Assembly (NCBI GenBank): GCA_964352225.1
Contig: CAYGRM010000072.1
Span: forward strand, 1-21,654
Source of the DNA: CAJQQY01 sp964352225
Lineage (GTDB): Bacteria; Bacteroidota; Bacteroidia; Chitinophagales; Saprospiraceae
Direction: 5' to 3'
DNA length: 21,654 nucleotides
Every line of letters starts with the position of its first letter. Positions within the stretch are counted from its first letter, which is position 1. Made by a program: the position numbers and the translations under genes. The notes beneath the pieces were generated by a model that had not been told where the DNA came from, made no database searches, and saw only the letters and a list, made by a program, of their open reading frames with translations. Positions 15,465 through 21,654 of this stretch are shown in pieces.

Positions 15465-15587
15465 GAGAAAAGATGAGGAAAGTCATCGAAAAAAATGAAT
15501 CTAAAGTCATCAATACTACTGAGTTCCATCATTATTTTGAAACTAAAGATTCACAGAATGACTGTGTCTTAAAACAGCAGCTACACT

Positions 15588-16193
15588 ATGGTAATCGATT
15601 TAATGTTTTTTATTTTTGCAGCCACGGGCTTTTGGATAGGCTTTTCGAGAGGAATTATATCTACGGTATTTACGGTTTTTTCCTATTTTTTTGGAGCTAT
15701 CGTCGCCATCAAGTTCTCCGATGGGATGACCAAATTTCTACAGACTACTTTTAATGATGATTCGGCATTGTATTACATTGCAGGGTTGTTGTTGTCATTT
15801 GTTTTAGCGATGTTTTTGATTCGAATGGTAGCTCGTGGTTTGGAAAATATTTTGAAAGCTGGAAATATCAATACGATTAATCAATTGTTTGGGGGAATAT
15901 TATTGAGTGGTGTTTTGGTTGTCTTATTTAGTTTTTTAGTTAGGTTTGGAAATGAGGCGAGAATGATAGAACCTAAAACAAAAACTGAATCGATCACTTA
16001 TGCACAACTTGAAGTTTTACCAGATCATGCGATGGTCGTTTTGGGAAAAATAACTCCGCTGTTCCGACAACTTTGGAATAATACGATGGACATGATGGAC
16101 AAAGTAAAAACACAAAGCATCGAAAAAGAGGAAAGCAATCCAAACGTTTATGATATTCCTGACTCTGCTGATGAGGAAGATACTGAAAACTAA
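15588..16193 (+). CDS. CvpA-family membrane protein
   Basis: Inner-membrane protein of the CvpA (colicin V production) family, linked in other bacteria to envelope homeostasis. 201 residues with four hydrophobic spans at about 4-19, 24-42, 61-82 and 99-118, the first carrying the family-typical GFWIGFSRGII around 14-24. A cytoplasmic tail from about 120 is polar and ends in an acidic, probably disordered stretch (DIPDSADEEDTEN). The first ATG of the hydrophobic N terminus is at 15588. A different frame starting at 15473 runs through this start but has no protein-like features. The following unknown gene is 67 bp downstream on the same strand. Confidence 0.88.
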   Translation: MVIDLMFFIFAATGFWIGFSRGIISTVFTVFSYFFGAIVAIKFSDGMTKFLQTTFNDDSALYYIAGLLLSFVLAMFLIRMVARGLENILKAGNINTINQLFGGILLSGVLVVLFSFLVRFGNEARMIEPKTKTESITYAQLEVLPDHAMVVLGKITPLFRQLWNNTMDMMDKVKTQSIEKEESNPNVYDIPDSADEEDTEN

Positions 16194-16260
16194 GGCATTT
16201 TTATTTTATCGTTCCTAAACCTTTTCAATCGTTTTTTATTTTATTAAAAAAGAAAACAGA

Positions 16261-16860
16261 ATGTCTGATTTTTGGAAAAAAATAAAAAACGTATTCTCAG
16301 CGGCAGAAGCAAGTTCTTCGATTAATCCCACGATTCACGAAGTCATCGAGCGGTCGGATGAAGAACTAGCGAACTACGAACAATGGAAAAATTCACTAGC
16401 TGCTCGTCGCTTAATTGATTGGCTCAAAAATGAATATTTTACCTACCTCACTTCTCCCAAAAATGTTGATCGATCTATTGATTTTTTGAATACGACTTCA
16501 AAAAAAGGGTTTGTGATTCATTTTTCGAATATGCAATACCGGATGGAGGAGATTACTTTTTTGTTTGATTACCTGAAGGAAAAAGTAAAGGAATTACCTT
16601 ACCGAAGTTATGTGTCAGATACTCGAACTTACCCTAAAAATGACTTTGTAGAAACCATTCATCGGCACTATCTAAAACCTTCGTTGAAGTTAAAAGTGGC
16701 TGGTCAAAAGGCTGGTCAAGCTTTTGGAAACATCACGATTGAGATGCTTTTGAAAAATGATAAAATTGTGGATTTGAAGTTTTCTGCGACGACGTATCGG
16801 GATCATCAGTTTGAGGAGGCGGGGGATTTTAATGATTTGATGCAAGAATTATTTGTGTGA
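16261..16860 (+). CDS. Hypothetical cytoplasmic protein
   Basis: I do not recognise this 199-residue protein. No signal peptide or membrane segment. N-terminal helical region (MSDFWKKIKNVFSAAEASSS, then DEELANYEQWKNSLAARRLIDWLKNEY) followed by an alpha/beta region: KKGFVIHFSNMQYRMEEITF, FDYLKEKVKELPYRSYVSDTR, and a C-terminal part with KLKVAGQKAGQAFGNITIEM and LKFSATTYRDHQFEEAGDF that looks like strands. The plus-strand layout after cvpA suggests co-transcription, and the gene is closed by the large hairpin at 16861. Confidence 0.7.
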   Translation: MSDFWKKIKNVFSAAEASSSINPTIHEVIERSDEELANYEQWKNSLAARRLIDWLKNEYFTYLTSPKNVDRSIDFLNTTSKKGFVIHFSNMQYRMEEITFLFDYLKEKVKELPYRSYVSDTRTYPKNDFVETIHRHYLKPSLKLKVAGQKAGQAFGNITIEMLLKNDKIVDLKFSATTYRDHQFEEAGDFNDLMQELFV

Positions 16861-16977
16861 TTTTTTTGCCGCTGACTTTTTATGATTGTTTATGTTTTAT
16901 TTTCCTTCGGAAAATTTTGTGAAGCAAGAAAAACATAAAAAGTCATAACAAATCATAAAAAGTCAGCGTCAAAAAAA
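16861..16977. terminator. Long nested hairpin between convergent genes, two-way terminator
   Basis: GCTGACTTTTTATGATT (16871-16887) pairs perfectly with AATCATAAAAAGTCAGC (16951-16967). Outside it, T7G (16861-16868) faces CA7 (16970-16977). The tip is a second hairpin, ATTTTCC (16899-16905)/GGAAAAT (16909-16915), and TATGTTTT/AAAACATA can pair between them. The T run on each strand lies just outside the stem, so it can end transcription in both directions. The right arm also contains CATAAAAAGTCA twice. Confidence 0.7.
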
Positions 16978-16984
16978 TTAAAAT

Positions 16985-18433
16985 CTAGTTCTTCCAATTC
17001 TTCCGTTCCTGCTCCACATGCTCCAAAATCACCTTCACTCCATACTTCTCCTCCAAATGTTTCGCCATCGCATCAGCCGAATAAACAGATCGATGTTGCC
17101 CACCTGTGCATCCAAAGTTGACATTCAAATTAGTAAAACTTCGTTCGATATAATTCTCTACTGCTTTGTCCACGATACGATAAGTCTCATTTAAAAATTC
17201 TCCGATATTACTATGATGTTGTAAAAAATTAATTACCGGTTCATCTCGACCGGTCAATTTTTTATAAGGTTCATATCGTCCTGGATTATGAATAAATCGA
17301 CAGTCAAAAACAAAACCTTCCCCATGCCCAGAGTCGTCAGCTGGAATACCTTTTTTATAAGAAAAACTTCGAACGCCAACGGTGAGCAAACTCGATGAAC
17401 CTTTATTTTTATCAAATGGTTCGAAGGCTTTTGTGTTGACGACAGCAGTTAATGCTTTTTCCAATTCAGGAATTTCGATCGGTGGTTTCGCATTTTCCAA
17501 AACCCATTTTACATTGCGAATGGCGAAGGGAATACTTTTGATAAAATACTCTTTTCGCTCGTACAAACCTCGAAAACCATAGGTTCCAAAAGTCTGAATA
17601 TTTCGCATCAAAACGTATCCGTAAAAGTATTGTTTGAATTTTGCTCGGTCGATAGTAGTGAGTTTTTCAGCGGTGTCGAGATAGTGATTTAATAACTCAT
17701 CTCGAATATCTTGAGGGATATTTGCCTTTGATTGATAGAGTAGGGAAGCCAAGTCATATTGCAATGCACCTTTTCTACCGCCTTGATAATCAATGAAATA
17801 TGGATTCCCATTTTTAATCATGATGTTTCGAGTTTGGAAATCTCGAAACATGAAATTCTCGCAATCAGTTTGCAAAAGATAATCTGCAAAGCGATGCATG
17901 TCTTCTTCTAATGCTTGTTCGTCAAATGGAATTTTGGCCAATTTCAAAAAATAATATTTGAAGGTATTGAAATCCCAAAGCATACTTTGTTTGTCAAAAC
18001 GCTCCCGTGGATAGCAAACAGAATAGTCTATTTCTGCGCCTCCTTCGATTTGCAAATGCGCTAATTGTTCGACTACTTTTTTATAAATCTGAATCAAATA
18101 ATCGGGAAATAAATCTCCTTTTTGCAACAGGTAACTGTACAAAGTCGTCGCCCCTAAATCTTCTTGCAAATAAACATTTTCGTCCAATCGCTCGACATAA
18201 ATTTCAGGAACGGGCAATCCTTTGTTTTTAAAATGTTTGGAAAAAGAAAGGAAGGCGGCATTCTCTTTTCGATCTGCATTATATGCGCCGACAGCTACTT
18301 TATCACCATTCGATAGTCGATAATAAATACGAGGTGAAGCCGAAGGGGCGAGTGGCAAAATTAAAGTTGGAGGTATGCCTGCCCATTCTTCGAAAAGCTC
18401 CGAGAGGAGGGATTCTATTTTTTGATTGGTCAT
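16985..18433 (-). CDS. AmgK-like sugar kinase fused to RapZ C-terminal domain
   Basis: 482 residues, two domains. Residues 1 to about 335 are an aminoglycoside-phosphotransferase-fold kinase: VYLQEDLGATTLYSYL at 87-102, the catalytic loop FRDFQTRNIM at 196-205 (Asp198, Asn203) and the metal-binding FIDYQGGRKGALQYDLASLL at 213-232 (Asp215). These motifs resemble AmgK, the anomeric N-acetylmuramate/N-acetylglucosamine kinase of peptidoglycan recycling, more than antibiotic kinases. Residues about 349-475 match the RapZ C-terminal domain: VFDCRFIHNPG, LTGRDEPV at 393-400 and GCTGGQHRSVYSAD at 441-454. In E. coli the RapZ C-terminal half senses glucosamine-6-phosphate and binds small RNAs; the N-terminal P-loop ATPase of RapZ is absent here and replaced by the kinase. 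The combination suggests amino-sugar phosphorylation coupled to sensing (inference). No murU-like gene is adjacent. The TonB_C-domain gene is 39 bp upstream on the same strand. Confidence 0.87.
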   Translation of the reverse strand: MTNQKIESLLSELFEEWAGIPPTLILPLAPSASPRIYYRLSNGDKVAVGAYNADRKENAAFLSFSKHFKNKGLPVPEIYVERLDENVYLQEDLGATTLYSYLLQKGDLFPDYLIQIYKKVVEQLAHLQIEGGAEIDYSVCYPRERFDKQSMLWDFNTFKYYFLKLAKIPFDEQALEEDMHRFADYLLQTDCENFMFRDFQTRNIMIKNGNPYFIDYQGGRKGALQYDLASLLYQSKANIPQDIRDELLNHYLDTAEKLTTIDRAKFKQYFYGYVLMRNIQTFGTYGFRGLYERKEYFIKSIPFAIRNVKWVLENAKPPIEIPELEKALTAVVNTKAFEPFDKNKGSSSLLTVGVRSFSYKKGIPADDSGHGEGFVFDCRFIHNPGRYEPYKKLTGRDEPVINFLQHHSNIGEFLNETYRIVDKAVENYIERSFTNLNVNFGCTGGQHRSVYSADAMAKHLEEKYGVKVILEHVEQERKNWKN

Positions 18434-18472
18434 TTTAAGATTTGATTGATTGAGGGGCGAAGATAGGAGTTT

Positions 18473-18994
18473 TTATTTTTTTTGAGTATTTGAAAAGAGT
18501 TGAAATGAAATTGGGATAGTAAATTTTGTCGTAAAAGGACGACATCTTGAACAACCTGGAATCCAATTAACTTTTAGTTCATTCATTAATTCAATAACTC
18601 GAACAGCTTCTTGACCACATCCATTTCCAATATCTTGAAGTAATTTTATTTGCTCAACCTTACTTCTCTTTACAGTAAATTCCACCATTACAATTCCTTG
18701 AGTTAAATTTTCTCTAGCCTTAGCTGGGTATTTTAGATGCTTATGAATAAACTGTTGTATTTTATTTTCAGAACACATTTCTAGTTCTTTTTTTGATTTT
18801 CCTTGACCGTCACAGCCTGGGAAGCGATACATGTTTTTTACAACCTTGAAAATTTTTTCTTCTTCAGAGTTTACTTTAATTCTAACTTCGTTTAAATCCT
18901 CTTCCATTTCTAAATCAAGTTCTTCTTGAGTTTGACAAAAAGTAAGATTTTGAAACAAAATGGAAGCGAAGAAAAAGGTGATTATTTTTTTCAT
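18473..18994 (-). CDS. Secreted TonB C-terminal domain protein
   Basis: ATG with first base 18994 gives 173 residues and a signal peptide (MKKIITFFFASILFQNLTFC); a TTG-initiated longer frame to 19009 adds five residues. After an acidic linker (EELDLEMEEDLNE) comes YRFPGCDGQGKSKKELEMC, then a TonB_C domain at about 80-165: IHKHLKYPAKARENLTQGIV, VMVEFTVKRSK, and the end WIPGCSRCRPFTTKFTIPISF. Unlike classic TonB there is no cytoplasmic-membrane anchor with a Pro-rich spacer, so a direct energy-transducing role is doubtful. It has several cysteines beyond the signal peptide, probably forming disulfides. The lipobox position holds TFC, which fits signal peptidase I better than lipidation. Common type in Bacteroidota, usually annotated energy transducer TonB. 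Confidence 0.82.
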   Translation of the reverse strand: MKKIITFFFASILFQNLTFCQTQEELDLEMEEDLNEVRIKVNSEEEKIFKVVKNMYRFPGCDGQGKSKKELEMCSENKIQQFIHKHLKYPAKARENLTQGIVMVEFTVKRSKVEQIKLLQDIGNGCGQEAVRVIELMNELKVNWIPGCSRCRPFTTKFTIPISFQLFSNTQKK

Positions 18995-19087
18995 AGCTAT
19001 ATTATTCAAATAATAGATGATTACATCCGAATACTCAATTAAGATTTACTTAAAAATAAGAAATAATACTTTCGGGAAAAAGAAAAA

Positions 19088-19372
19088 ATGAAAAGGAAGC
19101 AATTTTTTTTTGATGTACTAATTACATTTTTTGCCTCAATTATTTTGGGAATGATTTTAAGTGTTGGAACTTATTTTTGGACGAAGGAAGGACCGAACTT
19201 TGAAATTGGTTTTCCAAAAGTTTTTTACTATCAATTTTATAAGGACTTTTTACATCATGGATATAATCTTGAAAATTTTATTTTCGATGGATTTTTAATT
19301 TGGGGAATTGTTGCTTGCATTTGGTTTTTTCCAAAAAAGAAAATCAAAAATGTGAACCAAATCCACCTTTGA
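19088..19372 (+). CDS. Small two-span membrane protein, unknown
   Basis: 94 residues with hydrophobic segments at about 8-30 (VLITFFASIILGMILSVGTY) and 65-80 (FIFDGFLIWGIVACIWFF), a polar aromatic loop between them, and a basic C terminus (KKKIKN). No family recognised. Divergent from the TonB_C-domain gene, with 93 bp between starts. It precedes the toxin-antitoxin pair by 47 bp but has no obvious link to it. Confidence 0.6.
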   Translation: MKRKQFFFDVLITFFASIILGMILSVGTYFWTKEGPNFEIGFPKVFYYQFYKDFLHHGYNLENFIFDGFLIWGIVACIWFFPKKKIKNVNQIHL

Positions 19373-19419
19373 ACTTGTTAGCTAAAATACTTAATTTGTG
19401 TACTCATAAAATTTTTATC

Positions 19420-19629
19420 ATGAATATCCAAAACGTAGATCGGGATCTTTTAAAGTCAGTATTAATTGAAATATTGAAAGAGCAACCACAATTGTTAAAA
19501 TCTGTAATTCAAGAAATTATTAAGGAAAAAACTTCTCAAAAAGAAGAAGAATTAAGTGAAGAAGAAATTATAAAGTTGATTGATAAGGATTTTGAAAAAT
19601 ACGATGATGTGTTTAGAGCTTTAGCATAA
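19420..19629 (+). CDS. Probable antitoxin of the Doc toxin
   Basis: 69 residues, short, helical and charged: LLKSVLIEILKEQPQLLKSV, then KEEELSEEEIIKLIDKDFEK and the end YDDVFRALA. The final segment (DFEKYDDVFRALA) is a form I have seen in small proteins encoded directly before death-on-curing toxins. It does not look like Phd, which starts with a DNA-binding Phd/YefM fold. Its stop is 2 bp before the toxin ATG, the typical antitoxin-first order. The ATG at 19420 is chosen because the longer frame from 19300 overlaps the preceding membrane-protein gene and adds 40 unrelated residues. By analogy with Phd, the C-terminal helix would cap the toxin active site. Confidence 0.7.
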   Translation: MNIQNVDRDLLKSVLIEILKEQPQLLKSVIQEIIKEKTSQKEEELSEEEIIKLIDKDFEKYDDVFRALA

Positions 19630-19631
19630 TC

Positions 19632-20102
19632 ATGAAAAATTTAACAAAAAAGGCATTTTTAATTATCAATAAAAGGACTGTTGAAAAACATGGCGGGAAT
19701 TTTATCCCACCTTTTAATTTTCTTCATGAAAGTTCTTTAGACTATTTGATTGATGCGGTAAATGCCGAAATGTTTGGGGAAGAATTATATCCAACGATTG
19801 CAGACAAGGCAGCCTTTCTAATGTTTAGTGTTATTTCAAATCATGTTTTTCAAGATGGAAATAAAAGGACAGGGTTAGAGGCGGCGTTATTTTTTTTAGG
19901 ATTAAACGGCTATCGTTTACTAGAAGATCTACAGAACGTTGAAGGAATGGTTGAGAACTTATTATTAGTTGATAATCCTTCTGAAGTGGAAGTAAATCCT
20001 AAGCATCAGATGTTAGCTAATTTTACACTAGGAGTTGCTTCTGGAAAAATTAATTTGGAAAAATGCAAATTATGGTTCGCAAAAAACATCGAAAAGAAAT
20101 AG
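19632..20102 (+). CDS. doc: Doc/Fic-family toxin (death on curing)
   Basis: 156 residues. Doc phosphorylates elongation factor Tu and stops translation; Fic relatives AMPylate targets. The active-site motif is HVFQDGNKRTG at 71-81: catalytic His71, Asp75, Asn77, Lys78 and Arg79. Doc has HxFxDANKRT, so the Lys after Asn marks it as Doc-like rather than the AMPylating HPFxxGNGR type. Also typical are the N-terminal IINKRTVEKHGG and YPTIADKAAFLMFSVISNH. Slightly longer than P1 Doc (126 residues), mainly at the C terminus. Coupled to the antitoxin-like gene 2 bp upstream. The terminator stem starts within its last codons. Confidence 0.88.
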   Translation: MKNLTKKAFLIINKRTVEKHGGNFIPPFNFLHESSLDYLIDAVNAEMFGEELYPTIADKAAFLMFSVISNHVFQDGNKRTGLEAALFFLGLNGYRLLEDLQNVEGMVENLLLVDNPSEVEVNPKHQMLANFTLGVASGKINLEKCKLWFAKNIEKK

Positions 20103-20118
20103 TGTTTTTTGCGAATTT
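20076..20118 (+). terminator. Terminator hairpin overlapping the end of doc
   Basis: TTCGCAAAAAACA (20076-20088) pairs perfectly with TGTTTTTTGCGAA (20103-20115), with a 14-base loop containing the last doc codons and the stop. Followed by TTTCTATT. It lies in the 30-bp convergent space before the minus-strand lipoprotein end. The tail is weak, but the stem is strong. Confidence 0.55.
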
Positions 20119-20132
20119 CTATTATCAAAAAA

Positions 20133-20519
20133 TCAATACTCCTGCACATAAATAATAGTATCCAGCTGAAACCTCGTCGGCGTCAAATTAATCCGAATAC
20201 TCCCTCGAATCCTTTGTCCCTCATCTCCCCATTCCTCATCACGACCATGCGCCACCAACCAATGAACGCCCAACGGCAAACCTTCAAAACAACCTTGCCC
20301 AGTTGCATCTACTTGAAAATTAGCATCAAAAATATCCAATTCATCCAAATCATAACCTGGAAAAACAGAATCGTTATATTTAAAATAAACCATAGTATTC
20401 GGCATCAACGCTTGATGATGTTGAACTTTAAGACAGACCTGCGGACGATTAATAGGTTCTTTATTGCAAGAAGTCATTGCAACAATACCAATCAGAAGTG
20501 TAAAGATTAAACGAGTCAT
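20133..20519 (-). CDS. Small lipoprotein, unknown function
   Basis: 128 residues with a lipoprotein signal peptide and lipobox AMTSC (Cys18) followed by NKEP. The mature part begins with VCLKVQHHQALMPNTMVYFK and continues with VDATGQGCFEGLPLGVHWLV, a pattern that looks like a small beta-sandwich (transthyretin- or carboxypeptidase-regulatory-like), then RIRGSIRINL. Two mature cysteines may form a disulfide. I do not recognise a named family. This strand is preferred over the plus-strand frame that covers it because only this one has a signal peptide and lipobox. Confidence 0.78.
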   Translation of the reverse strand: MTRLIFTLLIGIVAMTSCNKEPINRPQVCLKVQHHQALMPNTMVYFKYNDSVFPGYDLDELDIFDANFQVDATGQGCFEGLPLGVHWLVAHGRDEEWGDEGQRIRGSIRINLTPTRFQLDTIIYVQEY

Positions 20520-20591
20520 TTTTTTACGTTTTAGTTCTATAATATAAACGACTCTTTAAGGTAAGTAGTTTTAGATTAAACTATTTATTTT

Positions 20592-20676
20592 TTTGAACGC
20601 AGAGACGGAGAGACGCGGAGTTTTTAAATTTTTCTTCGAAAAATTGCCTTTGCGTCTCACCGTCTTTGCGTTCAAA
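20592..20676. repeat. 85-base imperfect palindrome, likely dispersed repeat
   Basis: TTTGAACGCA (20592-20601) pairs with TGCGTTCAAA (20667-20676); inside, AGACGG/CCGTCT and GAGACGC/GCGTCTC pair with single mismatches between; the tip is AATTTTTC (20627-20634)/GAAAAATT (20638-20645). The whole 194-bp space 20520-20713 is dominated by it. The GCAGAGACG-type arms are much richer in G/C than the surroundings. It looks like a mobile palindromic repeat and may also end the obg transcript. Confidence 0.65.
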
Positions 20677-20713
20677 TTTCATCACTTAGGGGATAAAATT
20701 TATTGAAGATCTA

Positions 20714-21654
20714 TTATTTCTCCTCTTCCACATTCATCGCTGCCCACAATTTATCCTTTAATTCCTCCAAACCAATTTGCGCAACTGACGAAATAAAAAC
20801 AATATCAATTCCCACAGGCAATTCAGGTTGCAACATTTCTTTCAATTCCTCATCAATCAGATCACTTTTTGTAATGGCTAAAATTCGAGGCTTATCCAAT
20901 AAGTCAGGGTTAAACATTTTTAACTCATTGAGTAAGATTTCATACTCCTTTTTGATACTATCCGTATCAGCAGGAACCATAAATAGCAAAATCGCATTCC
21001 GCTCAATATGTCTCAAAAACCGATGACCAATTCCTTTTCCTTCATGCGCTTTTTCAATAATCCCAGGAATATCCGCGATGATAAATGATCGATGATCTCG
21101 ATATTTTACAATCCCCAAATTAGGAGTCAAAGTAGTAAAAGCGTAACTCGCAATTTTAGGTTTCGCAGCAGTCACCACCGACAGTAAAGTAGATTTTCCT
21201 GCATTCGGAAAACCAACCAAACCTACATCTGCCAGAACTTTCAACTCTAAAATTTTCCATTCTTCCACACCTTCTTCTCCAGGTTGAGCATATCGAGGAG
21301 CTTGATTAGTAGAAGATTTAAAATGTGAATTTCCTAAACCACCACGTCCACCTTTTGCTAAAATTCTTTCCTCGTCATGTTCAGTTATTTCAAAATGAAC
21401 TTCACCTGATTCCACATCCTTAGCAATCGTTCCTAACGGAACATCAATATAAATATCTTCTCCTTCTGCGCCACTTCGATGATTTTCACCACCGTTGCCA
21501 CCATCTTTTGCAATCACGTGTTTTCGATATCGAACAGGTAACAAAGTCCAAATATTTCGATTTCCTCTCAAAATAATATGCCCACCTCGACCACCATCAC
21601 CACCATCAGGACCACCCATTGCGGTAATTTTATCTCTTCGGAAATGTGCTGATC
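20714..21654 (-). CDS. obg: GTPase Obg, 5'-truncated by the window edge
   Basis: Essential ribosome-assembly GTPase (Obg/CgtA). The frame runs off the right edge: before the first in-window ATG (first base 21619) it still reads SAHFRRDKITA, matching the conserved Obg N terminus, so that ATG is internal and roughly 25 residues are missing. From that ATG: the glycine-rich Obg domain at 1-130 (GGPDGGDGGRGGHI, GGRGGLGN), then the G domain with GFPNAGKST at 136-144 (G1), FTTLTPNLG at 161-169 (switch I), DIPGII at 183-188 (G3), TKSD at 250-253 (G4) and SSVA (G5). It ends with EEEK and lacks the extra C-terminal OCT domain. Confidence 0.95.
   Translation of the reverse strand, partial: SAHFRRDKITAMGGPDGGDGGRGGHIILRGNRNIWTLLPVRYRKHVIAKDGGNGGENHRSGAEGEDIYIDVPLGTIAKDVESGEVHFEITEHDEERILAKGGRGGLGNSHFKSSTNQAPRYAQPGEEGVEEWKILELKVLADVGLVGFPNAGKSTLLSVVTAAKPKIASYAFTTLTPNLGIVKYRDHRSFIIADIPGIIEKAHEGKGIGHRFLRHIERNAILLFMVPADTDSIKKEYEILLNELKMFNPDLLDKPRILAITKSDLIDEELKEMLQPELPVGIDIVFISSVAQIGLEELKDKLWAAMNVEEEK

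Noticed and set aside
15473..15754. 93-codon plus-strand frame upstream of and across the cvpA start
   Set aside because: It overlaps the well-supported CvpA start by 167 bases in another frame, and its sequence has no signal, membrane or domain features.
17382..18231. Two plus-strand open frames opposite the kinase-RapZ_C gene
   Set aside because: The minus-strand gene explains this DNA with two complete domains.
19300..19419. 40-residue N-terminal extension of the antitoxin frame
   Set aside because: It overlaps the preceding membrane-protein gene and contains no antitoxin-like sequence; ATG 19420 gives a compact protein.
20109..20510. 133-codon plus-strand frame opposite the small lipoprotein
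   Set aside because: It is antisense to a protein with a clear signal peptide and lipobox, and its composition is not protein-like.
20703..21026. 107-codon plus-strand frame over obg
   Set aside because: It is antisense to the Obg G domain, a highly conserved gene.
1..21654. CRISPR arrays, tRNA/rRNA genes, insertion sequences
   Set aside because: No regularly spaced repeats, no tRNA-like cloverleaf or rRNA sequence, and no transposase or terminal inverted repeats with target duplications were seen.

Overview
The window is a low-GC, gene-dense piece of a Bacteroidota chromosome, probably a Saprospiria-like lineage (inference). The sequence shows a FecR anti-sigma gene followed by an STN/carboxypeptidase-regulatory-like TonB-dependent receptor, several lipoproteins with Cys-Lys-Lys-Asp-Glu type N termini, start codons preceded by A-rich DNA instead of Shine-Dalgarno sites, a few TAnnTTTG-like -7 boxes, and a crtI-crtB-crtZ carotenoid cluster. 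Both edges cut genes: fecR at the left and obg at the right. The left edge is a perfect 22-bp inverted repeat, so this may be a whole short contig. I saw no tRNA, rRNA, CRISPR array or transposase.

Layout. Bases 1-5006 (+): truncated FecR-type anti-sigma factor, its likely TonB-dependent transducer, and an acidic surface lipoprotein with a Kazal-like module and four repeats. Bases 5134-7826 (+): a tight run of mtnA, a class II aldolase-family gene, an unrecognised gene and a hotdog thioesterase; the first two suggest salvage of 5'-methylthioadenosine or 5'-deoxyadenosine. Bases 7996-9749 (+): msrA lipoprotein overlapping by 4 bp a thioredoxin-fold protein that carries a second, shortened MsrA-like region. 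Bases 10018-13004 (+): crtI, crtB and crtZ (phytoene synthesis, desaturation, ring hydroxylation), closed by a strong terminator; no cyclase or GGPP synthase is present here.

Bases 13063-16860: a minus-strand MORN/YwqK-like secreted protein, then on the plus strand a small DUF3311-like membrane protein with a sodium:solute symporter, a CvpA-family membrane protein and a conserved-looking unknown. Bases 16985-18994 (-): an AmgK-like sugar kinase fused to a RapZ C-terminal domain, and upstream of it a secreted TonB_C-domain protein. Bases 19088-20102 (+): a small membrane protein and a Doc/Fic toxin with its probable antitoxin. Bases 20133-21654 (-): a small lipoprotein and the 5'-truncated Obg GTPase.

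Intergenic spaces are short (none exceeds 300 bp) and carry several strong hairpins. Some are plain Rho-independent terminators (1011, 5033, 9783, 13031). Others (7923, 16861, 20592) are long imperfect palindromes that look like dispersed repeats or two-way terminators. The most unusual coding features are the thioredoxin/MsrA-like fusion beside msrA, the kinase-RapZ_C fusion, the Kazal-repeat lipoprotein and the Doc pair with a non-Phd-looking antitoxin.
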